A stretch of 38,254 nucleotides of DNA from Bacillota bacterium (lineage in GTDB: Bacteria > Bacillota > Clostridia > Christensenellales > Aristaeellaceae), in the NCBI GenBank assembly GCA_023409955.1, contig JAEYQQ010000148.1, positions 1-38,254 of the forward strand. The letters are read 5' to 3'. Positions 24,975 through 32,269 of this stretch are shown here, piece after piece (the stretch's first letter is position 1; every line of letters starts with the position of its first letter). The notes beneath the pieces are model-generated. The model worked only from the letters and a program-made list of their open reading frames with translations. It ran no database searches and was not told where the DNA came from. A program made the position numbers and the translations under genes.

Positions 24975-25598
24975 TTACGCACGATATGCTATAGTTCCTT
25001 GCTCAAGGGCGGCATCCAGCACTGCCAAATCATTGCTATAAACTTGACCAAGAGACCGATTGTAAATGATGGAGGCGGGATGATACAGTGCAAAAAGCGG
25101 AAAGGCTTTTTTTCTACCGTCCGCCAGTTCGAAAAACGCTTGATGAAACTGACCGTGGGCCTCACCGATGGTGCCTTTCCCCAAAAGTGCCTTCAGCGGC
25201 ACGTTCCCCAGCGTCACCAACAGCTGAGGCGATACCAGTGCGATCTCCTCCTTCAGCCAGGGCAAAAAGAGGCCAATCTCCTCTTTAGATGGAGGCCGAT
25301 TGCTGACCCGGCCTTTTTCGCTAACCTTTGTAGGTCGTACCTTGACCACATTTGATATATAAATTTCTTCACGTTTTAAATGCACGGACTCCAAAAAGGT
25401 ATCCAGATTTTTACCAGCCTTTCCAACAAAGGGCCGACCCTGCATCACTTCCTGCTCGCCAGGCGCTTCCCCGATCAGCATCAACTGGGGCTTTTCCGCT
25501 TTGCCTTCCCCAAAGACCAAAACCTTATCCTCACCAGGCCATAACGGCTGAAAAAAGGAAGCGCACCGGGTACGGAACGCTTTCATTCCATCGTTCAT
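24975..25598 (-). CDS. Uracil-DNA glycosylase superfamily protein without iron-sulfur cysteines
   Basis: A 207-residue protein of the uracil-DNA glycosylase superfamily, with motif 1 GEAPGEQEVMQG (about 43-54), FVGKAG, and motif 2 LYHPASI near the C terminus. It resembles family 4 enzymes in order and spacing but lacks the four cysteines that hold the 4Fe-4S cluster: only C12 is present, and the position after VVK is Val instead of Cys. Its ATG overlaps the stop of the upstream paralogue by 4 nt, so both are made together. It may excise uracil with altered specificity or have another base-repair role; the UdgX-type KRRIH insertion is not seen. Confidence 0.8.
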   Translation of the reverse strand: MNDGMKAFRTRCASFFQPLWPGEDKVLVFGEGKAEKPQLMLIGEAPGEQEVMQGRPFVGKAGKNLDTFLESVHLKREEIYISNVVKVRPTKVSEKGRVSNRPPSKEEIGLFLPWLKEEIALVSPQLLVTLGNVPLKALLGKGTIGEAHGQFHQAFFELADGRKKAFPLFALYHPASIIYNRSLGQVYSNDLAVLDAALEQGTIAYRA

Positions 25599-26185
25599 TC
25601 TTTGCCCTCCAAGAGATCAGTATATAGATGCAGCTCCTGCAATTTTACCCTCACGCTTTGCAGATCAAGCCAGGCTTCCTTCTTTTTCTCCACATCACGC
25701 AAAAGTGCGGAAGGATGATAGGTTGGCATCAGGAAAACCCCTTTGCGCTCAAACCATTTCCCCCTATCACGGGTGATGCGGATATTCTCCCCCAAGATCG
25801 TCTTAGCCGCGGTAGACCCCAAAATCAGGATGACTTTGGGACGTACCAAAGCAGCCTGCAGGCGCAAAAAAGGCAGGCAGGCCGCAGCTTCATCCGGCAA
25901 AGGAATGCGATTTTGCGGCGGACGGCATTTAACCACATTACAGATATAAACCCTCTCCCTGGGCAGGGAAATGGCTGACAGCATTCTGGTCAGCAGCTGG
26001 CCTGCCGGCCCGACAAATGCCAAACCTTTCTGGTCCTCCACTTCGCCTGGGCCTTCGCCAATGAGCATCAATGGCGCATTAACATCGCCCTGACCGGGCA
26101 CTTTTTGGGTGCAGCCCTGTGCCAATTTACAGGCTGAACACGATGCGATACGGCTGTGCAATTCATCCCATGAGATGGCGATCAT
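25595..26185 (-). CDS. Family 4 (4Fe-4S) uracil-DNA glycosylase
   Basis: Removes uracil from DNA as the first step of base excision repair. The 196-residue product has motif 1 GEGPGEVEDQKG (about 43-54) and motif 2 TYHPSALLRD near the C terminus. Cysteines C16, C19, C87 and C103 match the C-x2-C and C-x15-C ligand spacing of the family 4 iron-sulfur cluster. The ATG at 26185 is preceded by GGAGG at 6 nt; an open extension to 26233 adds 16 residues without homology. It is the upstream gene of a two-gene unit with a cluster-less paralogue. I found no clear promoter upstream. Confidence 0.92.
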   Translation of the reverse strand: MIAISWDELHSRIASCSACKLAQGCTQKVPGQGDVNAPLMLIGEGPGEVEDQKGLAFVGPAGQLLTRMLSAISLPRERVYICNVVKCRPPQNRIPLPDEAAACLPFLRLQAALVRPKVILILGSTAAKTILGENIRITRDRGKWFERKGVFLMPTYHPSALLRDVEKKKEAWLDLQSVRVKLQELHLYTDLLEGKE

Positions 26186-26303
26186 GGCCTGCCTCCGCTT
26201 TAGTATGTCCCGGCATTGAAAGCCCAAACGCATATGCCGGAAAGGTTATTGCGCTTAAGGGCAAACAGGATGGCAGCAACAGGATGACTAAGGTATTGCT
26301 TGC

Positions 26304-26564
26304 TTACTTTAAACGACGCTGCAAAAGCGCAAACATTTGTCCCACATCCGCCGTCAGCCAGTTAATGAGACTTACCAAAAGAGCAATCAAGATCAGCACA
26401 ACTACCATGCCTGCAATAACACTCAAAAAGTCTGCCACTCCAGCTGCCACACGAATGCGCCCGTCATGCAGCACCTGCTGCATTTCAGGATCATCTTCCA
26501 TATAGTCAATATCATCCTCGAAATATTCATCATCATATTCGTTGTAATCGTTGGAATTTTTCAC
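26304..26564 (-). CDS. Small acidic single-pass membrane protein
   Basis: An 86-residue protein that I do not recognise. Residues 5-32 are extremely acidic (many Asp, Glu and Tyr, for example DDEYFEDDIDYMEDD). A hydrophobic segment at about 45-70 (FLSVIAGMVVVLILIALLVSLI) is followed by a short amphipathic, basic end. The GTG start is well supported by AAGGAGG with a 7-nt spacer. It lies 61 nt downstream of trmL on the same strand, with no terminator between, and is probably co-transcribed. Function unknown. Confidence 0.65.
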   Translation of the reverse strand: MKNSNDYNEYDDEYFEDDIDYMEDDPEMQQVLHDGRIRVAAGVADFLSVIAGMVVVLILIALLVSLINWLTADVGQMFALLQRRLK

Positions 26565-26625
26565 ACAAAACCCTCCTTACGGATGCCTGACAATGATACA
26601 ACGGATGACAACGCCCTCATCCTGC

Positions 26626-27141
26626 TTACAAATAATCCAACCAAGGTGCAGCCTCTTCCTCCCGACCGGTTAACTCCCCTGCCTGCAACAGCCCCTGAAA
26701 GTCCTGCTGACGAAGTGCCTCATACAAAACCACAGCCACCGAATTGCTCAAATTCAACGACCTGGCACCAGGACGCATTGGAATGCGGATGCATTTATCG
26801 TATACATTTTTCAAAAGCGTCTCCGGCAACCCTTTCGTTTCACAGCCGAACACTAGATAATCATCCGTACCATAGGCCGCTTCCACATAGGATCTTGGCG
26901 CTTTGGTGGTGGCAAAGTGCATATTCGCACCCGGGTGCTCCTTCAAAAAATGCTCAACGTTTTCATAAACTTTATATTCCATCATGTTCCAATAATCCAG
27001 CCCAGCCCGCTTCAAATATTTGTCAGATAGGGAGAAGCCCAGGGGCTTAATTAAATGTAGCGTAGCGCCAGTGGCAGCGCATGTTCTTGCGATGTTGCCT
27101 GTATTTTGGGGGATCTCAGGGGAGACTAACACTATGTGCAT
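26626..27141 (-). CDS. trmL: tRNA (cytidine/uridine-34 2'-O)-methyltransferase TrmL
   Basis: SPOUT (SpoU) methyltransferase of the short TrmL type, which methylates the wobble ribose of certain leucine tRNAs with SAM. The 171-residue product shows motif 1 PEIPQNTGNIARTC at the N terminus, motif 2 LVFGCETKGLPE, and the knotted motif 3 RIPMRPGARSLNLSNSVAVVLYEALRQ split over its last third. The ATG at 27141 follows AAAGGA by about 9 nt; a long in-frame extension to 27270 covers the promoter and is not coding. It heads a small unit with an acidic membrane protein. Confidence 0.92.
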   Translation of the reverse strand: MHIVLVSPEIPQNTGNIARTCAATGATLHLIKPLGFSLSDKYLKRAGLDYWNMMEYKVYENVEHFLKEHPGANMHFATTKAPRSYVEAAYGTDDYLVFGCETKGLPETLLKNVYDKCIRIPMRPGARSLNLSNSVAVVLYEALRQQDFQGLLQAGELTGREEEAAPWLDYL

Positions 27142-27175
27142 GTGGCAGTGTCCTTTTTTTGTTATTTCAGATTCT

Positions 27176-27204
27176 ATTGTAGCGCGGATATGGCTATATC
27201 GCAA
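27176..27204 (-). promoter_or_regulatory. Sigma-A promoter of trmL
   Basis: On the minus strand TTGCGA (27199-27204), a 17-bp spacer and TACAAT (27176-27181). The start codon follows about 35 nt downstream. Confidence 0.75.
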
Positions 27205-27279
27205 GGTAGATTTCCAAATGCAGCCTTGTTTTGCTATTGCATTTTTAAGCATCATACGTCTTTCAGTCATGAATGAGCC

Positions 27280-27308
27280 TTGCTTTCAACTATCGAAAAT
27301 GATATGAT
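27280..27308 (+). promoter_or_regulatory. Sigma-A promoter of the DMT transporter gene
   Basis: TTGCTT (27280-27285), a 17-bp spacer and TATGAT (27303-27308) with a TGa extension. It runs divergently from the trmL promoter, about 75 bp away. Confidence 0.7.
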
Positions 27309-27340
27309 TCCCACTGTTTAAACGAAAGAGAGGCATGCTT

Positions 27341-28234
27341 ATGTCCTTGACGCCTTACTACATCAGCATGATATTCATCAACGTCATGTGGGGGCTTTCC
27401 TTTATCGCCAGCAAACACGCCATGAACGTAGGCTTTACCCCCATGCTTCTGGCGCTGTGCCGTTACATTTTGACAGCTGTTATACTGGTTACAGCCGTTC
27501 TTTTCAAGGAGAAGCGTCTGCGCCTAGCAAAAAAGGACATCCTCCCCATGCTTCTTTCCAGCCTATTTGGCATCACAATGTATTACTTTTTTGAATACCA
27601 GGGCATCAAGCGCACCAGCACAGTGAATGCTTCGCTGATACTGGCCGCTATCCCCATACTGACACTGATGGTGGATACCTTTGCCATGAAAGCCCGGCTT
27701 CGTATGCCGCAAGCCATTGGATCCATCCTGTCACTGCTGGGCGTTTTCCTGGTGGTACGCTATGGCGGCGAGCCGGGTAAGACCTCTATTATCGGTGATC
27801 TGCTGGTGATGGGCGCCAGTATTGTATGGATCGGCTACATCTATGTCAGCCGCAAGCTGCGCAGCCATTACAGCAGCATATCCATGAACGCATGGCAGGC
27901 GTTATTCTCCTTGCCAACATTGCTGCTTCTAGCCCTTACAGAAAAGGGTGACTGGCAGCCCGTGCCACTGGATGGCTGGCTGGCCATGGCAGGCCTGGCG
28001 ATCATTTGCAGTGCATTATGCTATTTTTTGTATGGCAGTGCTCTTTCACGCTTAAGCCCGGTTGCTATATCGATTTTCATTAATCTCATTCCCCTAGTGA
28101 CGATACTGGGCGGCGTAGCTTTTTTAAAGGAAACGGTGACAGTCATGCAATTGTCTGGCGGTCTTTTGATTGTAGCCAGCATCTTTTTGGTCAATCTGCC
28201 TGAGAAAAGCGCAAAGCGCTCCAATGCACGATAA
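27341..28234 (+). CDS. EamA/DMT-family transporter
   Basis: A 297-residue integral membrane protein with ten predicted membrane segments in two EamA repeats (about 5-135 and 150-285). Typical features are the N-terminal NVMWGLSFIASKHAM, the end of repeat 1 (LGVFLVVRYGG) and the end of repeat 2 (FLKETVTVMQLSGGLLIVASIFLVN). Members export amino acids, nucleobases or other metabolites; the substrate cannot be told from sequence. I prefer the ATG at 27341, 7 nt from GAGAGG, over the ATG at 27335, which leaves a 1-nt spacer. It has its own promoter and no evident operon partner. Confidence 0.88.
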   Translation: MSLTPYYISMIFINVMWGLSFIASKHAMNVGFTPMLLALCRYILTAVILVTAVLFKEKRLRLAKKDILPMLLSSLFGITMYYFFEYQGIKRTSTVNASLILAAIPILTLMVDTFAMKARLRMPQAIGSILSLLGVFLVVRYGGEPGKTSIIGDLLVMGASIVWIGYIYVSRKLRSHYSSISMNAWQALFSLPTLLLLALTEKGDWQPVPLDGWLAMAGLAIICSALCYFLYGSALSRLSPVAISIFINLIPLVTILGGVAFLKETVTVMQLSGGLLIVASIFLVNLPEKSAKRSNAR

Positions 28235-28331
28235 TTCGCAAGTCATGGGTTTCGAATATAATATGAAAATCAATAGTCGTGATAATATGATGCTATATTC
28301 AAATGAGTTCATTTATAAACAAAAATAATCC

Positions 28332-28360
28332 TTGCAAATGATGGACAATGGTGATAGAAT
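28332..28360 (+). promoter_or_regulatory. Sigma-A promoter of rpmB
   Basis: TTGCAA (28332-28337), a 17-bp spacer and TAGAAT (28355-28360) with TGa extension. The start codon follows 44 nt after the -10. Confidence 0.75.
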
Positions 28361-28404
28361 AGGTTCGCTGTCGTGTGTGCAAACCCCCAAAGGAGGTGTT
28401 TAGG

Positions 28405-28617
28405 ATGGGCAAGTTTTGTGAAGTATGTGAAAAGGGCGCAATGAATGGTAACAATGTCAGCCATTCCAACCGGAAGAGCGGCCGCCTTTGGGCTCCCAAT
28501 GTGCAGAAGGTTCGCGTGCTGGTCAAAGGAGTTCCCCAGCGGCTGAACGTGTGCACCCGTTGCCTGCGCAGCGGTAATGTAGCCCGTGCACTGCCCGCCA
28601 AATCTGGCGAAGCCTGA
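28405..28617 (+). CDS. rpmB: 50S ribosomal protein bL28
   Basis: A 70-residue ribosomal protein of the large subunit, recognised by GKFCEVCEKGAMNGNNVSHSN and the RRLNVCTRCLR-like segment (here QRLNVCTRCLRSG). Two CxxC pairs (C5/C8 and C51/C54 by my count) mark the zinc-binding C+ form. The ATG follows AAAGGAGG with an 8-nt spacer. The gene is a single transcription unit with its own promoter and a strong terminator. Confidence 0.96.
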   Translation: MGKFCEVCEKGAMNGNNVSHSNRKSGRLWAPNVQKVRVLVKGVPQRLNVCTRCLRSGNVARALPAKSGEA

Positions 28618-28641
28618 TTTCCGCTTTTATATGCAAAACAT

Positions 28642-28668
28642 GCCCGCTTGTATGCAAGCGGGCTTTTT
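28642..28668 (+). terminator. Terminator of rpmB
   Basis: GCCCGCTTG (28642-28650) pairs perfectly with CAAGCGGGC (28655-28663) over a 4-nt loop and is followed by TTTTT. It starts 24 nt after the stop codon. Confidence 0.92.
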
Positions 28669-28811
28669 GCTTATACAAAATACCCTGTCTTTGGGAACCT
28701 ATCCCATCCTCAACTTTCGGGTTATGGTGACAAGCTGCAAAATACCATCAAATCGATTCTACTCCAGCCTGTCTGCTGATGTGCAAATTGCGTTGGACAA
28801 TACAATCATAT

Positions 28812-29177
28812 TTACTTAACCAGACAACGCAAGCTGAGGATATTGCCTTCAGGGTCCTTCACCCATACGCTGCGATATCCCCAGGGATGTGTCATAGGCG
28901 GCTTTACAATGGCAGCACCAAGTATGATGATTTTTGCGGCCAGTTCATCCACTTCATCCACATCAAAGGACAGCACTACCCTGCCGCAGCCTGTGTTTGC
29001 CATAGAACCAGGCGCCATTTCTTCCATGCCGGAAACAGAAAAGATCGCAAGCCCGGCATTAGGGAAGCTTACGTGATCTGCTCCTTCCCATACGCCATCC
29101 TCCTTTAGAAGTGCCTGATAAAAGGATGCAAGAGACGCAGTGTTTTCGGCTATTAGACAGACGCCAGCAATTATCAT
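28812..29177 (-). CDS. VOC (glyoxalase-fold) family protein
   Basis: A 121-residue protein of the vicinal oxygen chelate fold, made of two beta-alpha-beta-beta-beta units. Marks are the N-terminal segment with ASLASFYQALL, the central FDVDEVDELAAKI and the C-terminal HPWGYRSVWVKDPEGNILSL, whose D-P-x-G-N is typical. Metal ligands are not complete enough to predict glyoxalase activity; such small proteins may also bind antibiotics or act in unknown reactions. GGAGG lies 7 nt before the ATG. It follows the broken HAD gene by 30 nt on the same strand. Confidence 0.85.
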   Translation of the reverse strand: MIIAGVCLIAENTASLASFYQALLKEDGVWEGADHVSFPNAGLAIFSVSGMEEMAPGSMANTGCGRVVLSFDVDEVDELAAKIIILGAAIVKPPMTHPWGYRSVWVKDPEGNILSLRCLVK

Positions 29178-29207
29178 GGCATGCCCTCCACTATCTATTA
29201 TTCAAAT

Positions 29208-29837
29208 CTATAGTATCAGTGGCAAAATATCAAACAAATCATCCGTATCTATGGAGCATGATGCCTGCTCCTTTCCCTTTTGCAAAGCGTTTATAGCGAT
29301 GGATTTTCCGCAGTATTGAAAGAGAGGGATATCGGTTGATCCATCCCCTATGGCGACACATTCTTTTGGGGTGATGCCGTGATGGGAAAGGAACTTATGC
29401 AAACACTGAACCTTTCTATCCCCATCAACATATGAACTGATGCTACCGGTGAACTGCCCGCCGACCACTTCATACTCACTGCCAAAGGCTGCATCCAAGC
29501 CCCATGCATACCGGGCAGCTTCTGCAACCTTCCGGGGCCCGACTGTGATCACAACACTGAGAATGTTGGATGCAAGCAATGCTTGTATGGTCTTGGCAAT
29601 ATTGTGCAAGGGTTGAACTGTACTGAGAAAATACTTGTTTACCAGAGTAGCATCAAGACCTTTGACCAGCCTGGCTCGCTGATGGTCTGCCGTTTGCTAA
29701 TCCAACAGCCCCATTTCTTCTTGCCGCTGAATCAGTGCATGTTCCTGCTCTTTACCATTTAACACACAAAGAAGCATCACTGAATGCATGTGCCGAATCA
29801 ATGTGTCATCTAAGTCAAAACAGGCCAGCTTTATCAC
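29208..29837 (-). pseudogene. HAD-superfamily (SerB-like) phosphatase gene with one in-frame stop
   Basis: Reading the minus strand from GTG 29837 gives a complete 209-codon HAD phosphatase interrupted only by TAG at codon 47 (29697-29699). Motif I FDLDDTLI (codons 7-14) lies before the stop; the motif II threonine (VVITVGP) and motif III/IV GDGSTDIPLFQY lie after it, all in one frame. The class resembles HAD-IB phosphoserine-phosphatase-like enzymes. No ribosome binding site precedes the GTG, which lies just after a small stem (29846-29859), so expression may already be lost. A fragment starting inside (TTG at 29609) would lack motif I and be inactive. TAG is an ordinary stop here: the glucan synthase gene ends in TAG. 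Sequencing error is the main alternative. Confidence 0.8.
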
Positions 29838-29869
29838 ATTTATAAGCGGCTTACGCCGCATTACATACG

Positions 29870-30451
29870 CTATAGCATTTCATACGTATTGACGATATCT
29901 CTTGCCACCTGCATTTTGGTCTGCCTGGTATCCATGGCTTGCTTTTCGATATGCCGGTGGGCTTGCTGCTCCGTCATGCGCAGGTATTGGATCAAGGCAC
30001 ACTTTGCCCTGTCTACCATGCGCATCTCCTCAATTTTCTTTTGCAATTTTTCGTTTTGGTTTTGCAGCATCAGCATGCGATTACGAGCTGTCATGGAAAG
30101 ACGCAGTGCCTGATCAAAAAGAGGCCTGGCCACCGGCTTTGCCACCACCAGCACGCCGCTATCCTCTACCTTTTGGGTAATAACATCCGCCATCTCGGCC
30201 TTCACAAGCAGTATAACCCCCGCCAAGGTACTTTGGGCTGTTTTAACAGCAAGATCGATCCCTGGCTCATCGGTCAAAGGCGCGTTGATGATGACAAGGG
30301 CATACTCCCCCTGGGTCAGCATCCGCCTGGCCTCTGCGCCGTTTTGCGCTAGAGCACAGTGATGAAAGCCAGTTCCACTCAGCAGCGATTGCAGCAGCGC
30401 CTGACTTTTTTCAGAACTGCCCGCCAGCAGTGTCATTCCTTCCAATGCCAT
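29870..30451 (-). CDS. ANTAR-domain regulator with degenerate receiver, downstream of glnA (NitR-like)
   Basis: A 193-residue protein in two parts. The receiver-like domain (about 5-120) is degenerate: no Asp pair is present near the N terminus, and Asn56 (VIINAPLTDEPG) stands where the phosphoacceptor Asp should be, so it probably is not controlled by phosphorylation. A coiled coil (about 122-145) leads into the ANTAR domain (about 135-190), with DRAKCALIQYLRMTEQQAHRHIEKQAM. ANTAR proteins bind paired RNA hairpins and prevent transcription termination. It follows glutamine synthetase I by 23 nt, the order known for NitR in a solventogenic Clostridium, so a role in nitrogen control is likely. 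Confidence 0.9.
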   Translation of the reverse strand: MALEGMTLLAGSSEKSQALLQSLLSGTGFHHCALAQNGAEARRMLTQGEYALVIINAPLTDEPGIDLAVKTAQSTLAGVILLVKAEMADVITQKVEDSGVLVVAKPVARPLFDQALRLSMTARNRMLMLQNQNEKLQKKIEEMRMVDRAKCALIQYLRMTEQQAHRHIEKQAMDTRQTKMQVARDIVNTYEML

Positions 30452-30474
30452 CCCTTCCTTCCAGACGAAGATTT

Positions 30475-31779
30475 TCAGATGGTTTCAAAATGACTTTGGA
30501 ATACCTGCTGTGGGTCTTCTCTCCAGTTGTTCCACACCCGCTCCTTTTCCCTGATATATGACACCAGCGTATGGGCTGGCAGAACCGTTTTCAGGAAACC
30601 ACTGTTTTTGGCCAGCTGCAGCGCTTCGCCTAGATTGGCAGGCAGGCGCTCTAAGTCTGTCGAAGGATTACCATGAACAATGTCGCCTTCCAGGGCCGGG
30701 CCTGGATCTGATTGGTTTGCGATGCCCTCCAGCGCCGCCTCCAAAAGAAGCGCAAAGAGCAGGTATGGATTGGTTGCCGGGTCTGGAGATCGCAGTTCCA
30801 CCCGGGCATCCTGCTCCCAAGCCGCTGGAATGCGCACCAAATGTGACCGGTTGCCGTAAGACCAGCTCAAAAAACTGGGGGCACCAGCTGCACCCAGACG
30901 GTCATAACTGTTGGGAAGCGGATTGCAAAACAAGCTGAATTCCTTAACACGGCGCAGGATTCCGCCAACTGCATAGCGTGCGTTATCATTTAACGCACTG
31001 CCTGTACGATGGAATATATTCTCCCCGTCCTTGTAAAGGTAAAGATTTACATGCTGTCCGTTTCCATTTTTATCTAATAGAGGCTTTGGCATAAAGGACG
31101 CCCTCAGGCCATTTTGAGCAGCCACAGAGCGTACCACATCCTTGAATGCCACCATCTGATCAGCGGCTGTCAAAGCATCGGCATGGCGGAAATCGATCTC
31201 ATTTTGTCCCGGCCCCTGCTCGTGATGAGAGGATTCAGGCTGGATATGCATGGCTTCCAGTGCCAGGCATATTTCCCTGCGCACATTTTCGCCCCTGTCA
31301 TAGGGAGCGACGTCCATAAATCCCGCTAAGTCCTGCGGCACGGTGGTAATGCGCCCTTTATCATCGGCCTCAAACAAATAAAATTCACACTTGGCTGCAA
31401 TATGCATGGTATAGCCTTGGGCAGCTGCCTTTTCAACAGCACTGCGTAGGATGGCCCTGCCATGGTTTTCATAAGCGATGCCATCAGGATAAGTCAAGTC
31501 GCAGAACAGTCTGATCACCCTGCCGCTTTGGGGTCTCCAGGGTAGCACAGACAGCGTAGACGGATCAGGACGCAAATGCAAATCACTGCCGGCAACATCA
31601 GAAAACCCTCTGACGGCAGAAGCATCAAAAGGTATACCCCTTTCAAAGGCACGGTTTAACTCTCCGGGCTGTATGGATATATTTTTAAGACGGCCATACA
31701 GATCGCAAAATGCCAGGCGAATAAACTTAACGTCGTTTTCCTCTACAAAACGGAGGACTTCCTGTTGGGTGATGGTCAT
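30475..31779 (-). CDS. glnA: Glutamine synthetase, type I
   Basis: Makes glutamine from glutamate, ammonium and ATP. The 434-residue product has the N-terminal beta-grasp domain (RLAFCDLYGRLKNISI) and the catalytic domain with the metal-binding CEFYLFE, the SSHHEQGPGQNEIDF block, KPLLDKNGNGQHVNLYLY, and the RSPDPATNPYLLFALLLEAAL segment. It is shorter than adenylylated enzymes (about 470) and lacks the adenylylation loop, so it belongs to the GSI-alpha-like group of Firmicutes. AAGGAGG lies 8 nt before the ATG. It forms an operon with the ANTAR gene and is divergent from glutamine synthetase III. Confidence 0.95.
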   Translation of the reverse strand: MTITQQEVLRFVEENDVKFIRLAFCDLYGRLKNISIQPGELNRAFERGIPFDASAVRGFSDVAGSDLHLRPDPSTLSVLPWRPQSGRVIRLFCDLTYPDGIAYENHGRAILRSAVEKAAAQGYTMHIAAKCEFYLFEADDKGRITTVPQDLAGFMDVAPYDRGENVRREICLALEAMHIQPESSHHEQGPGQNEIDFRHADALTAADQMVAFKDVVRSVAAQNGLRASFMPKPLLDKNGNGQHVNLYLYKDGENIFHRTGSALNDNARYAVGGILRRVKEFSLFCNPLPNSYDRLGAAGAPSFLSWSYGNRSHLVRIPAAWEQDARVELRSPDPATNPYLLFALLLEAALEGIANQSDPGPALEGDIVHGNPSTDLERLPANLGEALQLAKNSGFLKTVLPAHTLVSYIREKERVWNNWREDPQQVFQSHFETI

Positions 31780-31826
31780 GGTATGCGCCTCCTTAGCTTT
31801 CCGTAAGCCTTGCTTGGATGGCCCGT

Positions 31827-31835
31827 ATTATAGCA
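31827..31835 (-). promoter_or_regulatory. Extended -10 promoter of glnA-ANTAR operon
   Basis: On the minus strand TGCTATAAT gives a perfect TATAAT (31827-31832) with TGn extension. The -35 region is poor. The start codon is about 47 nt downstream, and the short leader contains a small GCTT/AAGC hairpin. Confidence 0.6.
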
Positions 31836-32119
31836 TACGCCATGGAAATAAATCTACTCCCCGAAATGATATAGCAGCACCTGTTTGATAGGTGTGATGT
31901 AATACATTTCATGTAAATACCATTACCCTCTCTGACTTTTGCATGGATACCTGTTATAAAAAACGTTTTGCAAGAGCCTTGTGTAAATATTTCATAATAT
32001 TCTTTTTATCCATAATAACATACCATTTATCTCGGGGTGTTTGCAACTTTTCTTTCGATTCACCATGACATGCACAATGCCAAGCTAAAAAAAACAGCTT
32101 ATCCTTCCCAAAAAAGGGA
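31836..32119. other. AT-rich regulatory spacer between the two glutamine synthetase genes
   Basis: About 285 bases without a gene. A second, weaker plus-strand promoter candidate is CTGACT (31932-31937), 17-bp spacer, TATAAA (31955-31960); if used, glutamine synthetase III would have a leader of about 300 nt. CACCT/AGGTG arms near 31890 and an AAAACGTTTT palindrome near 31961 are visible. I found no recognised riboswitch or convincing tandem hexaloop hairpin. Confidence 0.4.
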
Positions 32120-32148
32120 TTGACAATACCCCTAAATAAGTTTATACT
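32120..32148 (+). promoter_or_regulatory. Near-consensus sigma-A promoter of glutamine synthetase III
   Basis: TTGACA (32120-32125), a 17-bp spacer and TATACT (32143-32148). The predicted start of transcription is near 32155, leaving a leader of about 115 nt. Confidence 0.85.
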
Positions 32149-32161
32149 GCTCCCCATACAG

Positions 32162-32204
32162 CAAGGGCGCTGTGGGTAAACCACGGCACCCTTGTCTTAT
32201 TTTA
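32162..32204 (+). promoter_or_regulatory. Leader hairpin upstream of glutamine synthetase III, candidate attenuator
   Basis: CAAGGG (32162-32167) pairs with CCCTTG (32189-32194), continuing inward through GC, a wobble pair and GTGG/CCAC to a GTAAA loop: about 13 pairs with one mismatch. It is followed by the T-rich TCTTATTTTAT. This looks like an intrinsic terminator placed between promoter and gene, where no upstream plus-strand gene needs one. Confidence 0.55.
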
Positions 32205-32269
32205 TCGCAAGAATTTTGAAGTCAGCTTTCCGCCGAAAGACGGATCACGACATGCAGGAGGCAATCATT

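Noticed and set aside
29697..29699. TAG as a recoded sense codon (for example pyrrolysine) in the HAD gene
   Set aside because: TAG terminates the glucan synthase gene in this window, and no recoding signal or suppressor tRNA is visible here.
31780..32269. Classical ANTAR RNA element or glutamine riboswitch between the glutamine synthetase genes
   Set aside because: I looked for two adjacent hairpins with hexanucleotide loops carrying A1 and G4 and did not find a convincing pair; only a single long hairpin and small stems are present.
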